42,401 nt of DNA from Arthrobacter sp. SO5 (GCF_020532805.1 NZ_MQTQ01000023.1:7928-50328), one strand, 5' to 3'. Shown: positions 7,787 to 16,004, counted from the first letter of the stretch. Translations and numbers: made by a program. The notes: a model not told the origin generated them from the letters alone.

Positions 7787-8580
7787 AACCCGGGGAATCC
7801 TTCGGCGCGCGGCTGGCCCGCGCCGGCAGTCCCCAGACCGGAATGTGGGTCTGCTCGGGCAGCTCACTGGTCGCCGAAATCTGCGCCGGTTCCGGCCTGG
7901 ACTGGCTCCTGATCGACGCCGAGCACAGCCCCAACGGGCTCGAATCCATCCTTGCGCAGCTGCAGGCCGTCCAAGGGTATCCGATCCAGGCCGTCGTCCG
8001 GCCGCCGGTCGGCGACACCGTGTTGCTCAAGCAGTACCTGGACCTGGGCGTCCAGAACCTGCTGATCCCCATGGTCGATACCGCGGAGCAGGCCGCCGCC
8101 GTCGTCCGTGCCGTCCGCTATCCGCCGCACGGCGTCCGCGGGGTCGGCAGCGCCCTGGCGCGGGCCTCCCGCTGGAACCGGATTGATGACTATCTGGGCC
8201 GCGCGGACAAGGCCATCACCGTCCTAGTGCAGGTCGAAACGGTGACTGCGGTCAGCAACGTGGCGTCGATCGCCGCCGTCGACGGCGTTGACGGGGTATT
8301 CATCGGGCCCTCCGACCTCGCCGCGTCGATGGGACACCTTGGCCAGCAGGACCATCCGGAAGTGGTCTCGGCGGTCGAACACTGCATCAGGACCGTCACC
8401 GGCCTGGGCAAGCCTGCCGGGGTGAACGCCTTTGCCCCAGCCACCGCCCGCCGGTACCTGGACGCGGGCGTGGACTTCATCCTGGTCGGCGCCGATGTGG
8501 CACTCCTGGCCCGGGGGAGCGAGGCCCTGGCCGAACGCTACGGCGCTGCTGCCGACGGGGAGTCCCGGCCGAGCTACTGA
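7771..8580 (+). CDS. hpaI: 4-hydroxy-2-oxoheptane-1,7-dioate aldolase
   Basis: Class II metal-dependent pyruvate aldolase of the HpcH/HpaI family, 269 residues, splitting the C7 intermediate into pyruvate and succinic semialdehyde, the last step of this pathway. His52 (DAEHSP), Arg77 (VVRPPV), Glu156 (VQVETV) and Asp182 (GPSDLA) line up with His45, Arg70, Glu149 and Asp175 of the Escherichia coli enzyme with a constant shift of seven. An in-frame ATG at 7714 would lie deep inside hpaH; ATG 7771 gives the normal N-terminus. The 3' end overlaps the convergent GGDEF gene by 7 nt, leaving no room for a terminator. Confidence 0.94.
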   Translation: MPLRVEPGESFGARLARAGSPQTGMWVCSGSSLVAEICAGSGLDWLLIDAEHSPNGLESILAQLQAVQGYPIQAVVRPPVGDTVLLKQYLDLGVQNLLIPMVDTAEQAAAVVRAVRYPPHGVRGVGSALARASRWNRIDDYLGRADKAITVLVQVETVTAVSNVASIAAVDGVDGVFIGPSDLAASMGHLGQQDHPEVVSAVEHCIRTVTGLGKPAGVNAFAPATARRYLDAGVDFILVGADVALLARGSEALAERYGAAADGESRPSY

Positions 8581-9635
8581 CTGGTCGTGGCCGGACGGCC
8601 AGCGTCCTGTTGGTGCGCGGTTCGAGTACGGGTTTCGCCGCGCCGCCGGATGCGCTTCTTGACGCGGTACATGTCCAGGTCCGCCTCGGCGAGGAGCCGC
8701 CGGGCCAAGTCCTGCCGCAGTCCGGAGTTCAGTGGCAGGACCACCGGGCTGATGGCCCTGCCGACAGAGAGGCTGACTCTCATGGTCTCGCCTTCAACGG
8801 TCATGGCTTCCTCGAGGCTGGCGTGGATGCGTCCGGCGACAACGTCCAGTTCAGCCGGGTCGCCAAGCCCCGGGACCACGACGACGAACTCGTCCCCGCT
8901 GTACCGTGCGGCCGTATCGGCGGTGCGGATGGCGTTGCGGAGTCTGCCGGCAATATTCTGCAGCACGGTGTCCCCGGCCGCGTGGCCGAGGGTGTCGTTG
9001 ACGTGTTTGAAACCGTTGACATCGCAGAACAGCAGACCGGTCCTGGTTGCCGCGGCTCCGGCCTGTTGAAGGGCTGCGTCGATCCGCTCCTCCAGCAGCC
9101 GCCTGTTAGGCAGCCCGGTGAGCTCGTCGTGCGTTGCACGGTGCCGTGCATCTTCCAGGAGCTGAGTGCGCTCTGCCTCGGTTTCTTCCAGCTTCCTGAG
9201 GGCGTGGGCCAGTTCGCGTTCGTAGAGCCTGCGTTCGGGGACGGCGAAGAGGATGATCCTGTCGGTCGCCGCAGCTGACTGGTCCGCCTGGGCTGACTGG
9301 TCCGCAGGGGCCGGCGGGGCCGGCGAACGGGAAATGGAGAGTAGAACGGGCTTTCGGGTGCCCCCGGGGCCCAGAATTTCTACCGACAGCTCGGTCAATC
9401 CGCCCGTGGCGTCGAGCGTGGGCGTGGCATGGCTTCGAAACATGAACCTGTCGCCCGCGGGCATGAGCTCCAGAAGGCTAGCCCCGAAGAGTTCGTCGCG
9501 GGAGCGTCCTGTCCACGCGCAGATGGTGTCATTGGCCTCGATGATGACGCCATCAGCGTGCGCCACGAGGTATCCGGCCGGAGCCCCGTGAAACAGGGCC
9601 TGGAAGTCCGTTCCGCCGGGGGAACCGTGGTTCAT
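8574..9635 (-). CDS. PAS-GGDEF protein, probable diguanylate cyclase
   Basis: A 353-residue cytoplasmic signalling protein. Residues ~10-130 form a PAS sensor domain (FHGAPAGYLVAHADGVIIEAN) carrying a short Ala/Asp/Gln/Ser-rich insert around 108-124. A helical linker (~137-165) follows, then a GGDEF domain with HDELTGLPNRRLLEERI. The active-site loop reads SGDEF (246-250) instead of GGDEF, a variant found in active cyclases. RTAD at 237-240, five residues ahead, is a correctly placed RxxD product-inhibition site. No EAL domain and no membrane segment. ATG 9635 overlaps the stop of the upstream hydrolase gene (ATGA), so the two are surely co-translated. It probably makes cyclic di-GMP in response to a signal passed by the hydrolase. 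Confidence 0.93.
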   Translation of the reverse strand: MNHGSPGGTDFQALFHGAPAGYLVAHADGVIIEANDTICAWTGRSRDELFGASLLELMPAGDRFMFRSHATPTLDATGGLTELSVEILGPGGTRKPVLLSISRSPAPPAPADQSAQADQSAAATDRIILFAVPERRLYERELAHALRKLEETEAERTQLLEDARHRATHDELTGLPNRRLLEERIDAALQQAGAAATRTGLLFCDVNGFKHVNDTLGHAAGDTVLQNIAGRLRNAIRTADTAARYSGDEFVVVVPGLGDPAELDVVAGRIHASLEEAMTVEGETMRVSLSVGRAISPVVLPLNSGLRQDLARRLLAEADLDMYRVKKRIRRRGETRTRTAHQQDAGRPATTSQ

Positions 9636-10456
9636 GTCGCCGGCTGCAGGTAGTTCAACATTGCGGCCGCGGTTTCTTCCGGGGCGCTGGACTGAGGGAA
9701 ATGCCCGGTGGCCGTCAGCCGCGTCAGGACGCTGTCCTTGATGCCTTGATGGAGATAGGTTCCGACGTGGAACGGGGTCACAACGTCGTCGGAGCTTTGC
9801 AGGACCTGGACGGGGATTCGGATCTGGCCGAGGAGGTGCCTGACATCGGACAGGAAAGCTACCCGGGCGAAGTCCCGGCCGATCCGCGGGTTGATGCGGC
9901 AGAAGCTGCCCTGAATTTCTCGGTCGAGGTCAGGGGCGTGCGGGGCATTCATGAAGACCGGCGACATGGCGTTGGCCCACACGACGTAGTTGGCGTCGAG
10001 GGACTCAAACAGCTCATCCAGATCCTGCCGGGAAAAACCGCCGACGTAGCCGTCGTCGGGGTGGTCCAGGTAGCTGGGCGAGGCGGCGAGGAGCACCAGC
10101 CGCGACAGACGCCCCTGTACGTCCTGGGTGGCGGCGCTTACTGCCATCATGGCGCCCACGCTGTGGCCGATCAGCGTCACGTCCCGCAACTCAAGGTCTG
10201 CACAGATTTCCAGCAGATCATTTACGTAGGCCTGCAGATCTGAATACCTGTCCGATGCGTAGGCTGACTGGTCCGACTGGCCGGAGCCGACGTGGTCGAA
10301 AAGGACCACCCGGTAGCGGTCGATGAAGTGGGGCAGGATCTTTCCCCACATACCCTGATCCGTGCCGAAGCCGTGCGCGAAGAGGAGAACCGGACCGTCC
10401 GCGGGGCCGTATACCTGGACGTTGTTTCGTGCCCTGACCCCGGTGACCAGCAACAT
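9632..10456 (-). CDS. RsbQ/KAI2-like alpha/beta hydrolase
   Basis: A 274-residue alpha/beta hydrolase closely resembling RsbQ of Bacillus subtilis and plant KAI2/D14: AHGFGTDQGMWGKILPHF, DHVGSGQSD, DRYSDLQAYVNDLLEIC, IGHSVGAM, AASPSYL and a cap region with GGFSRQDLDELFESL. The triad is Ser99, Asp224 and His252, near RsbQ Ser96, Asp219 and His247. RsbQ makes or delivers a small hydrophobic signal to the PAS domain of RsbP; here the next gene, overlapping by 4 nt, encodes a PAS-GGDEF protein, so an equivalent role is likely. ATG 10456 has GGGAGG six nt upstream; a nearby ATG at 10460 is out of frame. Substrate unknown. Confidence 0.93.
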   Translation of the reverse strand: MLLVTGVRARNNVQVYGPADGPVLLFAHGFGTDQGMWGKILPHFIDRYRVVLFDHVGSGQSDQSAYASDRYSDLQAYVNDLLEICADLELRDVTLIGHSVGAMMAVSAATQDVQGRLSRLVLLAASPSYLDHPDDGYVGGFSRQDLDELFESLDANYVVWANAMSPVFMNAPHAPDLDREIQGSFCRINPRIGRDFARVAFLSDVRHLLGQIRIPVQVLQSSDDVVTPFHVGTYLHQGIKDSVLTRLTATGHFPQSSAPEETAAAMLNYLQPAT

Positions 10457-10476
10457 ACATTTCCTCCCAGATCCGG

Positions 10477-10504
10477 ATTTTAGCGACCCGTCCAATCTAG
10501 TCGA
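10477..10504 (-). promoter_or_regulatory. candidate promoter of hydrolase/PAS-GGDEF unit
   Basis: Read on the minus strand, TCGACT (10504-10499) and TAAAAT (10482-10477) form a -35/-10 pair with 16 nt between them. Transcription would begin near 10470, leaving a short leader that includes the GGGAGG ribosome site of the hydrolase gene. Confidence 0.5.
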
Positions 10505-10538
10505 TGCAAAGGTCCCGCGTGGCCCGCCGTCGGGGAGA

Positions 10539-11060
10539 TCATTCCTCTTCACCCGGCGGCAGTCTTTCGACGTTTCGGCGTCTCCTCCCCTCCACGGCAA
10601 TTCCCACAAGTGCCAGCAGGGCAGCGGCACTCACGGCGTAGAGCAGCCCGCCCCAGGGGGTGTGATCGCCGCCGGACGTATTAAAGGCATCCGCGATGCC
10701 CATGCCTCCGGGAAAGGCCACGTACCAGTGCGTTGGCGCTGCCAGGACCAGCAAGCCCAGATAGCCGGCAATGACCTGGCGAACCACTGGCTTTCTGGCC
10801 AGAAGCGTGCCGATAAGCACGCCAACTGCCAAGGTAATCCCGGCCAGGCTCCAGGCGAAAACCAGCGGCGCGGCCAGAGATTCACGGGCGGATTCCATGG
10901 CCGCGTAGATCTCGCGAAGACTTGCCCCCGGGACAGCCGCCAGCGGATTCCACACCAGAATCTGCAATGCGCCGGCAATCGCGTACGTTGCCACTGCCGC
11001 GAAGCCCACGCTGGCCGCGGCCACCGGGGTGCGCTTGGAATCCCTGACCCCATGTTCCAT
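10539..11060 (-). CDS. hypothetical membrane protein with four predicted helices
   Basis: ATG 11060 opens a 173-residue protein beginning MEHGVRDSKRTPVAAASVGF. Four hydrophobic stretches are visible (about residues 14-33, 57-80, 90-108 and 130-152), a short charged loop with LLARKPVVRQ and a basic tail GRRRRNVERLPPGEEE, consistent with a small inner-membrane protein. I do not recognise the family. There is no ribosome site, but a -10-like TACACT stands exactly 6 nt before ATG, so a leaderless transcript is likely. It is divergent from hrpB, and the hydrolase gene follows downstream after 82 nt with its own promoter. Confidence 0.75.
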   Translation of the reverse strand: MEHGVRDSKRTPVAAASVGFAAVATYAIAGALQILVWNPLAAVPGASLREIYAAMESARESLAAPLVFAWSLAGITLAVGVLIGTLLARKPVVRQVIAGYLGLLVLAAPTHWYVAFPGGMGIADAFNTSGGDHTPWGGLLYAVSAAALLALVGIAVEGRRRRNVERLPPGEEE

Positions 11061-11066
11061 GCAACG

Positions 11067-11072
11067 AGTGTA
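11067..11072 (-). promoter_or_regulatory. -10 element for leaderless transcript
   Basis: On the minus strand TACACT (11072-11067) is followed by six nt (CGTTGC) and then the ATG of the membrane protein at 11060. No Shine-Dalgarno sequence can fit, so transcription probably begins at the A of ATG. Confidence 0.5.
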
Positions 11073-11151
11073 ATCGCCGTGCGGTTGTGGTTCCCCGACG
11101 ACAGCCACCCGTACCGGGAACCGGCTGAAGCGGCGGGCCGCACTTTGTGGG

Positions 11152-11157
11152 CACAAT
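11152..11157 (+). promoter_or_regulatory. -10 element for leaderless hrpB transcript
   Basis: CACAAT, a 4 of 6 match to TATAAT, lies six nt (GAACAG) before the GTG start of hrpB at 11164. There is no purine-rich ribosome site. No convincing -35 is seen. Confidence 0.45.
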
Positions 11158-11163
11158 GAACAG

Positions 11164-13809
11164 GTGACTTCCCTGCCCGTCCCCCTGCACCCTTCCTGCG
11201 CCCGCGGCGTGTTCGACGTGGATGCCATCGGTGCCGGCCTGGCCTTTGCGGACGCGTTGGGGGAGCTGGCCGCCGCGCTGCGGGCCGGCGGACCGGCGGC
11301 AACGGCAGTGGTCCAGGCTCCCCCCGGCACGGGCAAGACCACCCTGGTTCCGCCGCTGCTGGCCAACATCTTGTCCGCGCATGGGGCGGGGGAGGGCAGG
11401 GCGCGGGTCGTAGTCACGCAGCCGCGGCGGGTCGCCGCACGCTCCGCGGCCCGGCGCCTCGCCGCCCTGGACGGAAGCCGGCTGGGGGACCGCGTTGGTT
11501 ACACCGTGCGCGGCGAACACCAGGCCGGCCCGGGCACCCTGATCGAGTTCGTGACCCCGGGTATCCTGCTCCAGCGGCTGCTCGCGGATCCCGGCCTGGG
11601 CGCCACCGACGCCGTGATCCTCGACGAGGTCCACGAGCGCGGGCTCGACACCGACCTGCTGCTCGGCATGCTCGGCGAGGTCCGGGAACTGCGTGGAGAC
11701 CTCACGGTCGTTGCGATGTCGGCCACGCTGGACGCCCCGCGCTTCGCCGCCCTGATCGGTGACCACGACGGCGGCGGCCCTGCTCCCGTCGTCGACTGCG
11801 CGTCTGCGCTGCACGCGCTGGAGGTACAGTGGGCGCCCGCCGCCGTGCCGCGGCTGGACGAACGGGGGGTGGCGCGTGCCTTCCTGGACCATGTTGCGGA
11901 CACTGCCGCGTCCGCACACAGTGACGCTCTCGCCGGCGGCAAGGACGTCGATGCCCTGGTGTTCGTTCCGGGGGCCTGGGAAGTGTCCTACGTCGCCTCC
12001 CGCCTCCGGGGCAGGGTCCACGCGGAGGTGCTCGAGCTGCACGGCCAGATCGGTCCGGCGGAGCAGGACCGGGCCGTCTCCGGGCGGGATCCGGGCGCTC
12101 CCGCCAGGATCATCGTGTCGACGGCCCTCGCCGAGTCCTCCCTGACGGTTCCGGGCGTCCGGCTGGTCATCGACTCCGGACTGTCCCGCGAGCCGCGACG
12201 CGACGCCGGCCGCGGCATGTCCGGGCTGGTCAACGTGTCCTGTTCCCGGGCATCCGCCGCACAACGCGCCGGACGGGCTGCCCGCCAGGGACCCGGCCGG
12301 GTAGTCCGCTGCTACGACCAGAAGGCCTTTGGCGCCGCGCCGGCCCACCGCACCCCCGAGATTGCCGTGGCGGACCTGACCGCCGCAGCCCTGATCCTGG
12401 CCTGCTGGGGATCACCCGGCGGGCGGGGCCTCGCCCTCCCGGACGCCCCGCCGGCGGGGTCGATGGCTGAGGCCCTCGAAGTGCTGCGTGAACTCGGCGC
12501 AGTCCAGCCGGACGGCCACGCTACAGAGCTTGGAAAGACCTTATCCCGGGTTCCGGCTGACCCGCGGCTGGCCCGCGCCCTCCTGGTCGGTGCCGCCGCC
12601 GTAGGCAACCGGAGCGCGGCGGAGGCAGTCTCCCTCGTCGCCGGGGACCAGCGCGCCCCCGGCGGGGATCTTACCCGCCTGCTGTTGTCGCTGCGGAGCG
12701 GAAAGGACCCGGCGTCCCGGCGCTGGGCGGACGACGTCCGGCGGATGGAGGCAATCGCACACGGGGTAAGGTCCGGCGTCGTTCCTTCACCCGTTGCGGC
12801 TCCGGTGCCGGCTGCGGAGGCGGTGGGCTTCGTCGTCGCACTTGCCTTCCCGGATCGGGTGGCACGCCGCGTTCCCGGTGACGGGCCGGCGCAATACCTG
12901 CTTTCCTTCGGAACACGGGCGGGGCTGCTGGCCGGCAGCGCCCTGTCAGGGCACGAGTGGCTCGCCGTCGCCGAAGTTTCACGCGCCCGGGGACGTGCCG
13001 CGGCGGGGACCGGGGCTGTCATCCGTTCAGCGGCTCCGCTGGCGGCTGACACGGCGGAGGCCGCCGCCCGTCATCTCCTGAGGGACAGTGTGGAGGCCCG
13101 GTTTGGCCAGGGCCGGGTTACGGCCCGGCGGGAACGCCGGCTGGGTGCGATCGTCCTGTCGTCGACACCGGTGCGTCCGTCCGCTGCGGACGGACGTGCG
13201 GCCGTGGCCCGCGCCCTCGCGAAGGAGGGGCTGGGAACCATCGGATGGTCGACGGCGGCCGATGCGTTGCGCCGCCGCCTCGGCCTCCTGCGCCGGGAAC
13301 TGGGGGACCCCTGGCCGGACGTTTCCGAGCCGGCCCTGCTGGCCAGGCTGGACGAGTGGCTCGCGCCTGAACTGGAGGCACTGGCCGGCGGGGCCGCGAC
13401 GAGCGGGATCGATTTGGCTGATCCGTTGCGCCGGCTGCTTCCGTGGCCTGATGCGGCCCGTCTGGGGGAGTTGGCTCCGGAACGGCTTGAGGTGCCCAGC
13501 GGCTCCTGGGTGAAGATCAGCTACCCGGACGTGGACGACGCCGGCGGCCGACCGGTGGTGGCCGTCAAGCTGCAGGAGTGCTTCGGCTGGGACCAGACGC
13601 CGCGGCTGGTGGGCGGAAGGGTCCCGGTGCTGTTCCACCTGCTCTCGCCCGCCAGGCGACCCTTGGCCGTGACGGACGATCTGGCTTCCTTCTGGTCCGG
13701 GCCCTACGCGCAGGTCCGGGCCGAGATGCGGGGCCGGTATCCCCGGCATCCCTGGCCGGAGGACCCGTGGACTGCGCCGGCGACGGCGCGGACGAAAAGC
13801 AGGAACTGA
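11164..13809 (+). CDS. hrpB: ATP-dependent RNA helicase HrpB
   Basis: DEAH-type superfamily 2 helicase of 881 residues, near the usual length for HrpB. Motifs in order: Walker A PPGTGKTT (53-60), TQPRRVAARSAARRLA (motif Ia), DEVH (154-157, motif II), SAT (186-188, motif III), then the second RecA domain with VSTALAESSLTVPGVRLVIDSG and QRAGRAARQGPGR (motif VI). The HrpB-specific C-terminal part is present with SWVKISYPDVDD and KLQECFGWDQTPR. The protein is thought to remodel RNA, but its cellular role is poorly known. Start is GTG, leaderless by appearance. It stands alone and is divergent from the membrane protein gene. Confidence 0.96.
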   Translation: MTSLPVPLHPSCARGVFDVDAIGAGLAFADALGELAAALRAGGPAATAVVQAPPGTGKTTLVPPLLANILSAHGAGEGRARVVVTQPRRVAARSAARRLAALDGSRLGDRVGYTVRGEHQAGPGTLIEFVTPGILLQRLLADPGLGATDAVILDEVHERGLDTDLLLGMLGEVRELRGDLTVVAMSATLDAPRFAALIGDHDGGGPAPVVDCASALHALEVQWAPAAVPRLDERGVARAFLDHVADTAASAHSDALAGGKDVDALVFVPGAWEVSYVASRLRGRVHAEVLELHGQIGPAEQDRAVSGRDPGAPARIIVSTALAESSLTVPGVRLVIDSGLSREPRRDAGRGMSGLVNVSCSRASAAQRAGRAARQGPGRVVRCYDQKAFGAAPAHRTPEIAVADLTAAALILACWGSPGGRGLALPDAPPAGSMAEALEVLRELGAVQPDGHATELGKTLSRVPADPRLARALLVGAAAVGNRSAAEAVSLVAGDQRAPGGDLTRLLLSLRSGKDPASRRWADDVRRMEAIAHGVRSGVVPSPVAAPVPAAEAVGFVVALAFPDRVARRVPGDGPAQYLLSFGTRAGLLAGSALSGHEWLAVAEVSRARGRAAAGTGAVIRSAAPLAADTAEAAARHLLRDSVEARFGQGRVTARRERRLGAIVLSSTPVRPSAADGRAAVARALAKEGLGTIGWSTAADALRRRLGLLRRELGDPWPDVSEPALLARLDEWLAPELEALAGGAATSGIDLADPLRRLLPWPDAARLGELAPERLEVPSGSWVKISYPDVDDAGGRPVVAVKLQECFGWDQTPRLVGGRVPVLFHLLSPARRPLAVTDDLASFWSGPYAQVRAEMRGRYPRHPWPEDPWTAPATARTKSRN

Positions 13810-13838
13810 ACGCCCGGGCCGCCACGGTGTTACGCAAT

Positions 13839-13854
13839 TGTGACGTAGCACACG
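13839..13854. promoter_or_regulatory. possible Crp/GlxR-type binding site
   Basis: TGTGA-CGTAGC-ACACG matches the Crp/GlxR consensus TGTGA-N6-TCACA at 8 of 10 positions, including a TA in the centre as preferred by actinobacterial GlxR. It stands upstream of a -10-like TATCCT at 13864-13869 and the small genes at 13921 and 14067. A chance match is quite possible. Confidence 0.3.
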
Positions 13855-13920
13855 GCGCGTTGGGTATCCTAGAGGCGGTCAGGAAGTCGGCCGCCAGTGC
13901 ACTACAGGGGGCTTTTGACC

Positions 13921-14070
13921 ATGACCAGCAAACTCGGCACTACAGTCGCCGCAGACCTCACGTGGCAATCAGTATTGAAAGCACCAGGGCGGCAAGGGAG
14001 CCGGGCCGTCCGGACACACGCGGGGACACGGGCGGGGACGCGCGCGGCGGGTCGGGATTCGGCGGCATGA
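13921..14070 (+). CDS. possible leader peptide gene, 49 aa
   Basis: ATG 13921 follows AGGGGG at 9 nt and a -10-like TATCCT about 50 nt upstream. The frame encodes MTSKLGTTVAADLTWQSVLK followed by a basic Arg/Gly/Ala-rich stretch. Its TGA stop overlaps the ATG of the next frame (ATGA, 14067-14070), which suggests translational coupling. Third-position GC is lower than in neighbouring genes, so it may be only a leader or not coding at all. No family recognised. Confidence 0.3.
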   Translation: MTSKLGTTVAADLTWQSVLKAPGRQGSRAVRTHAGTRAGTRAAGRDSAA

Positions 14071-14366
14071 GGCCGGAATTCGCCTGGGGCTACGGAGCCC
14101 TGGCCCATTCGCACCGCGCGAACCCGCTTTTTGATTCCTTCCGCCGCTGGCCCTTGGTACCTTCTTCCCAGCTGCTGCGCCTCCGTACCGCGCTGTTGCA
14201 GTGCGTCGAACTGGCGTCCCCGGACAACGGCCGGGATCTCTCGGATTCGGCGAGGAAGCTGTTGCGGCTGGTCACGGATGAGCTGGACCGGCGCAGCGGT
14301 GCACCGGCGGGCCCGGCGGTTCCGCCTGCCGGATTCCGGCAGGCCAGGCGCCGTCCGCACGTCTAG
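14067..14366 (+). CDS. hypothetical protein, 99 aa
   Basis: The protein reads MRPEFAWGYGALAHSHRAN followed by an amphipathic helical part (SSQLLRLRTALLQCVELAS, SARKLLRLVTDELDRRSG) and a Pro/Arg-rich tail. Third-position GC is typical of genes here. The frame stays open upstream; GTG 13962 could add 35 Gly/Arg/Asp-rich residues. I prefer ATG 14067 because it overlaps the stop of the preceding small frame in ATGA style, though there is no good ribosome site of its own. I do not recognise a family. The 144 nt after it hold no further gene. Confidence 0.5.
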   Translation: MRPEFAWGYGALAHSHRANPLFDSFRRWPLVPSSQLLRLRTALLQCVELASPDNGRDLSDSARKLLRLVTDELDRRSGAPAGPAVPPAGFRQARRRPHV

Positions 14367-14510
14367 GCGGCAGTCTCGAGTACCTGCGGGGCGGGACCTC
14401 GGAGCATGTCTTATTTCGACACGTGAATGCCCGCCGCCTTCATCGCGTACGTAACATTGAAGCTGATACAGGCCCCGGCTTGCCATATTTGCTGAAATGG
14501 ACTAACGAAG

Positions 14511-15524
14511 ATGCCTCTCGAATCATTGCCCGTCCTCGATTTTTCCCGTCTGAATGCGGGGCCGGACGAAGCAGCCCGGTTTCGTGACGAACTCCGTGAC
14601 GCCATGCACGAAGTCGGTTTCCTCTACCTGGCCGGCCACGGGGTCCCGCAGGAACTGACGGACGCCATGCTGGAGGTCTCCCGCCGCTTCTTCGACCTTC
14701 CCGAGGACCAGAAGCTCGCGGTTGAGAACGTCCGCAGCCCGCAGTTCCGCGGCTACACCAGGGTCGGCGGGGAACTCACTGACGGCGCTGTTGATTGGCG
14801 CGAGCAGATCGACATCGGCGTCGAGCGCAGTACCGTGGAGCCGGGTCCGGGAGTGGCCGAGTACTGGCGGCTCGAAGGGCCCAACCTGTGGCCCGAGGCG
14901 CTGCCCGAAATGCGTGCCATTGTCTCGGAGTGGACCGCGCGGCTGAGCGATATTTCACTCACCCTCCTGCGGGCCCTGGCGGTGTCCCTCGGGGCGCCCG
15001 AGGATACCTTCGACGCCGCGTTCGCCGAGCGGGCCTTTCCGTTGCTCAAAATTGTGCGTTATCCGGGGGAGTCCAACCCGGAGCCCAAGCAGGGTGTTGG
15101 CTCGCACCGCGACGGCGGCGTGCTGACGCTGCTGCTGGTGGAGCCCGGAAAGGGCGGGCTCCAGGTCGACTATCAGGGGAAGTGGATCGACGCGCCCCCG
15201 GTGCCGGGAGCCTTCGTGGTCAACATCGGCGAGATGCTCGAGCTGGCCACGAACGGTTACCTGAAGGCAACGCTGCACCGCGTGATCTCACCCCTCAAGG
15301 GCACCGACAGAATCTCGCTGCCGTTCTTCTACAATCCGGCGCTGGACGCTACCATGCCGCAGCTTGCGGTGAACCCGGACTTCCAGGCCCGGGCCCGCGG
15401 CCTGTCGGTCGATCCGACGAACAGTCCGATCCTGGAAACCTACGGCGACAATGCCCTCCGCTACCGGATGCGGGCGCACCCGAACGTCGTCGAGGAACAC
15501 CACATGGACCTGCTGACGAGCTGA
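14511..15524 (+). CDS. isopenicillin N synthase-family Fe(II)/2-oxoglutarate oxygenase
   Basis: A 337-residue non-haem iron oxygenase. The N-terminal DIOX_N part contains LPVLDFSRL and EVGFLYLAGHGVPQEL; the double-stranded beta-helix follows. Iron ligands are His199 and Asp201 (GSHRDGG) and His256 (ATLHRV); Arg267-x-Ser269 (DRISLPFF) should bind 2-oxoglutarate. Members hydroxylate or desaturate many small molecules, so the substrate is open. Despite the family name there are no beta-lactam genes nearby. It stands alone between a small hypothetical gene and an ArsR unit. The ribosome site is weak (ACGAAG directly before ATG). Confidence 0.9.
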   Translation: MPLESLPVLDFSRLNAGPDEAARFRDELRDAMHEVGFLYLAGHGVPQELTDAMLEVSRRFFDLPEDQKLAVENVRSPQFRGYTRVGGELTDGAVDWREQIDIGVERSTVEPGPGVAEYWRLEGPNLWPEALPEMRAIVSEWTARLSDISLTLLRALAVSLGAPEDTFDAAFAERAFPLLKIVRYPGESNPEPKQGVGSHRDGGVLTLLLVEPGKGGLQVDYQGKWIDAPPVPGAFVVNIGEMLELATNGYLKATLHRVISPLKGTDRISLPFFYNPALDATMPQLAVNPDFQARARGLSVDPTNSPILETYGDNALRYRMRAHPNVVEEHHMDLLTS

Positions 15525-15633
15525 GCGCCGGTTCCCGGCTGGTGCGGGGCACTGGGGCGCCCGGAACATCAGTGGTGATGGAGCACCGGCTGTGGAAGAA
15601 GTGGGTCAGCTCCGAGGCCTGCCCGGATCACCG

Positions 15634-15662
15634 TTGTGTAAGCAGATGCTTACAGATAGGCT
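15634..15662 (+). promoter_or_regulatory. promoter with perfect palindromic operator in its spacer
   Basis: -35 TTGTGT (15634-15639), 17-nt spacer, -10 TAGGCT (15657-15662), then 6 nt to the ATG of the ArsR gene, so the mRNA is probably leaderless. Filling the spacer is a perfect inverted repeat TGTAAGCA-GA-TGCTTACA (15637-15654). Its place and symmetry fit an ArsR-family repressor that blocks its own promoter. Confidence 0.7.
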
Positions 15663-15668
15663 CGCGGT

Positions 15669-16004
15669 ATGAGCACCGCTACGACTGATCTGACCGCTTC
15701 ACTGCATGCCCTGGGCGATCCCTCGCGCAGGCAGCTCCTGCAACGGCTCGCCCTCGGTCCGGCAACAAGCGGACAGCTGGCGGACGTCGTGACGGTCAGC
15801 CGCCCGGCCGCCTCCCAGCACCTCGGCATCCTGGTGCAGGCCGGCCTCGTCCGTTCGAGCAACGCCGGCCGCAACCGCTGGAACGAGCTCAATCCCGAAC
15901 CCCTGGTGGACGTGGAGACCTGGATCCGTGCGCTGCTGGACACCTGGACGGACTCGCCCACCCTGTCCACTCCCCGCAGTCCCGTACGGAAGGAAATCCG
16001 ATGA
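15669..16004 (+). CDS. ArsR-family transcriptional regulator
   Basis: A 111-residue winged-helix protein: LHALGDPSRRQLLQRL opens the domain, TSGQLADVVTVSRPAASQHL is the helix-turn-helix, and LVQAGLVRSSNAGRNRWNEL the wing. No CxC or other metal-binding cysteines, so it is not an arsenic/metal sensor but resembles the group that regulates START/AHSA1 or glyoxalase-fold genes. It overlaps the downstream VOC gene by 4 nt (ATGA) and most likely represses the pair through the palindrome just upstream. Confidence 0.92.
   Translation: MSTATTDLTASLHALGDPSRRQLLQRLALGPATSGQLADVVTVSRPAASQHLGILVQAGLVRSSNAGRNRWNELNPEPLVDVETWIRALLDTWTDSPTLSTPRSPVRKEIR

Noticed and set aside
8574..9635. Degenerate, inactive GGDEF domain
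   Set aside because: The loop is SGDEF, not GGDEF, but the Asp-Glu-Phe part, the RxxD site and surrounding residues are intact, and SGDEF occurs in active cyclases.
10882..12348. 488-codon open frame on the minus strand
   Set aside because: Antisense to the hrpB helicase motifs and part of the small membrane protein gene; low-complexity product, no ribosome site.
14511..15524. Possible beta-lactam biosynthesis gene
   Set aside because: The protein belongs to the IPNS-like oxygenase family, but no peptide synthetase or other beta-lactam gene is nearby, and the family covers many other substrates.
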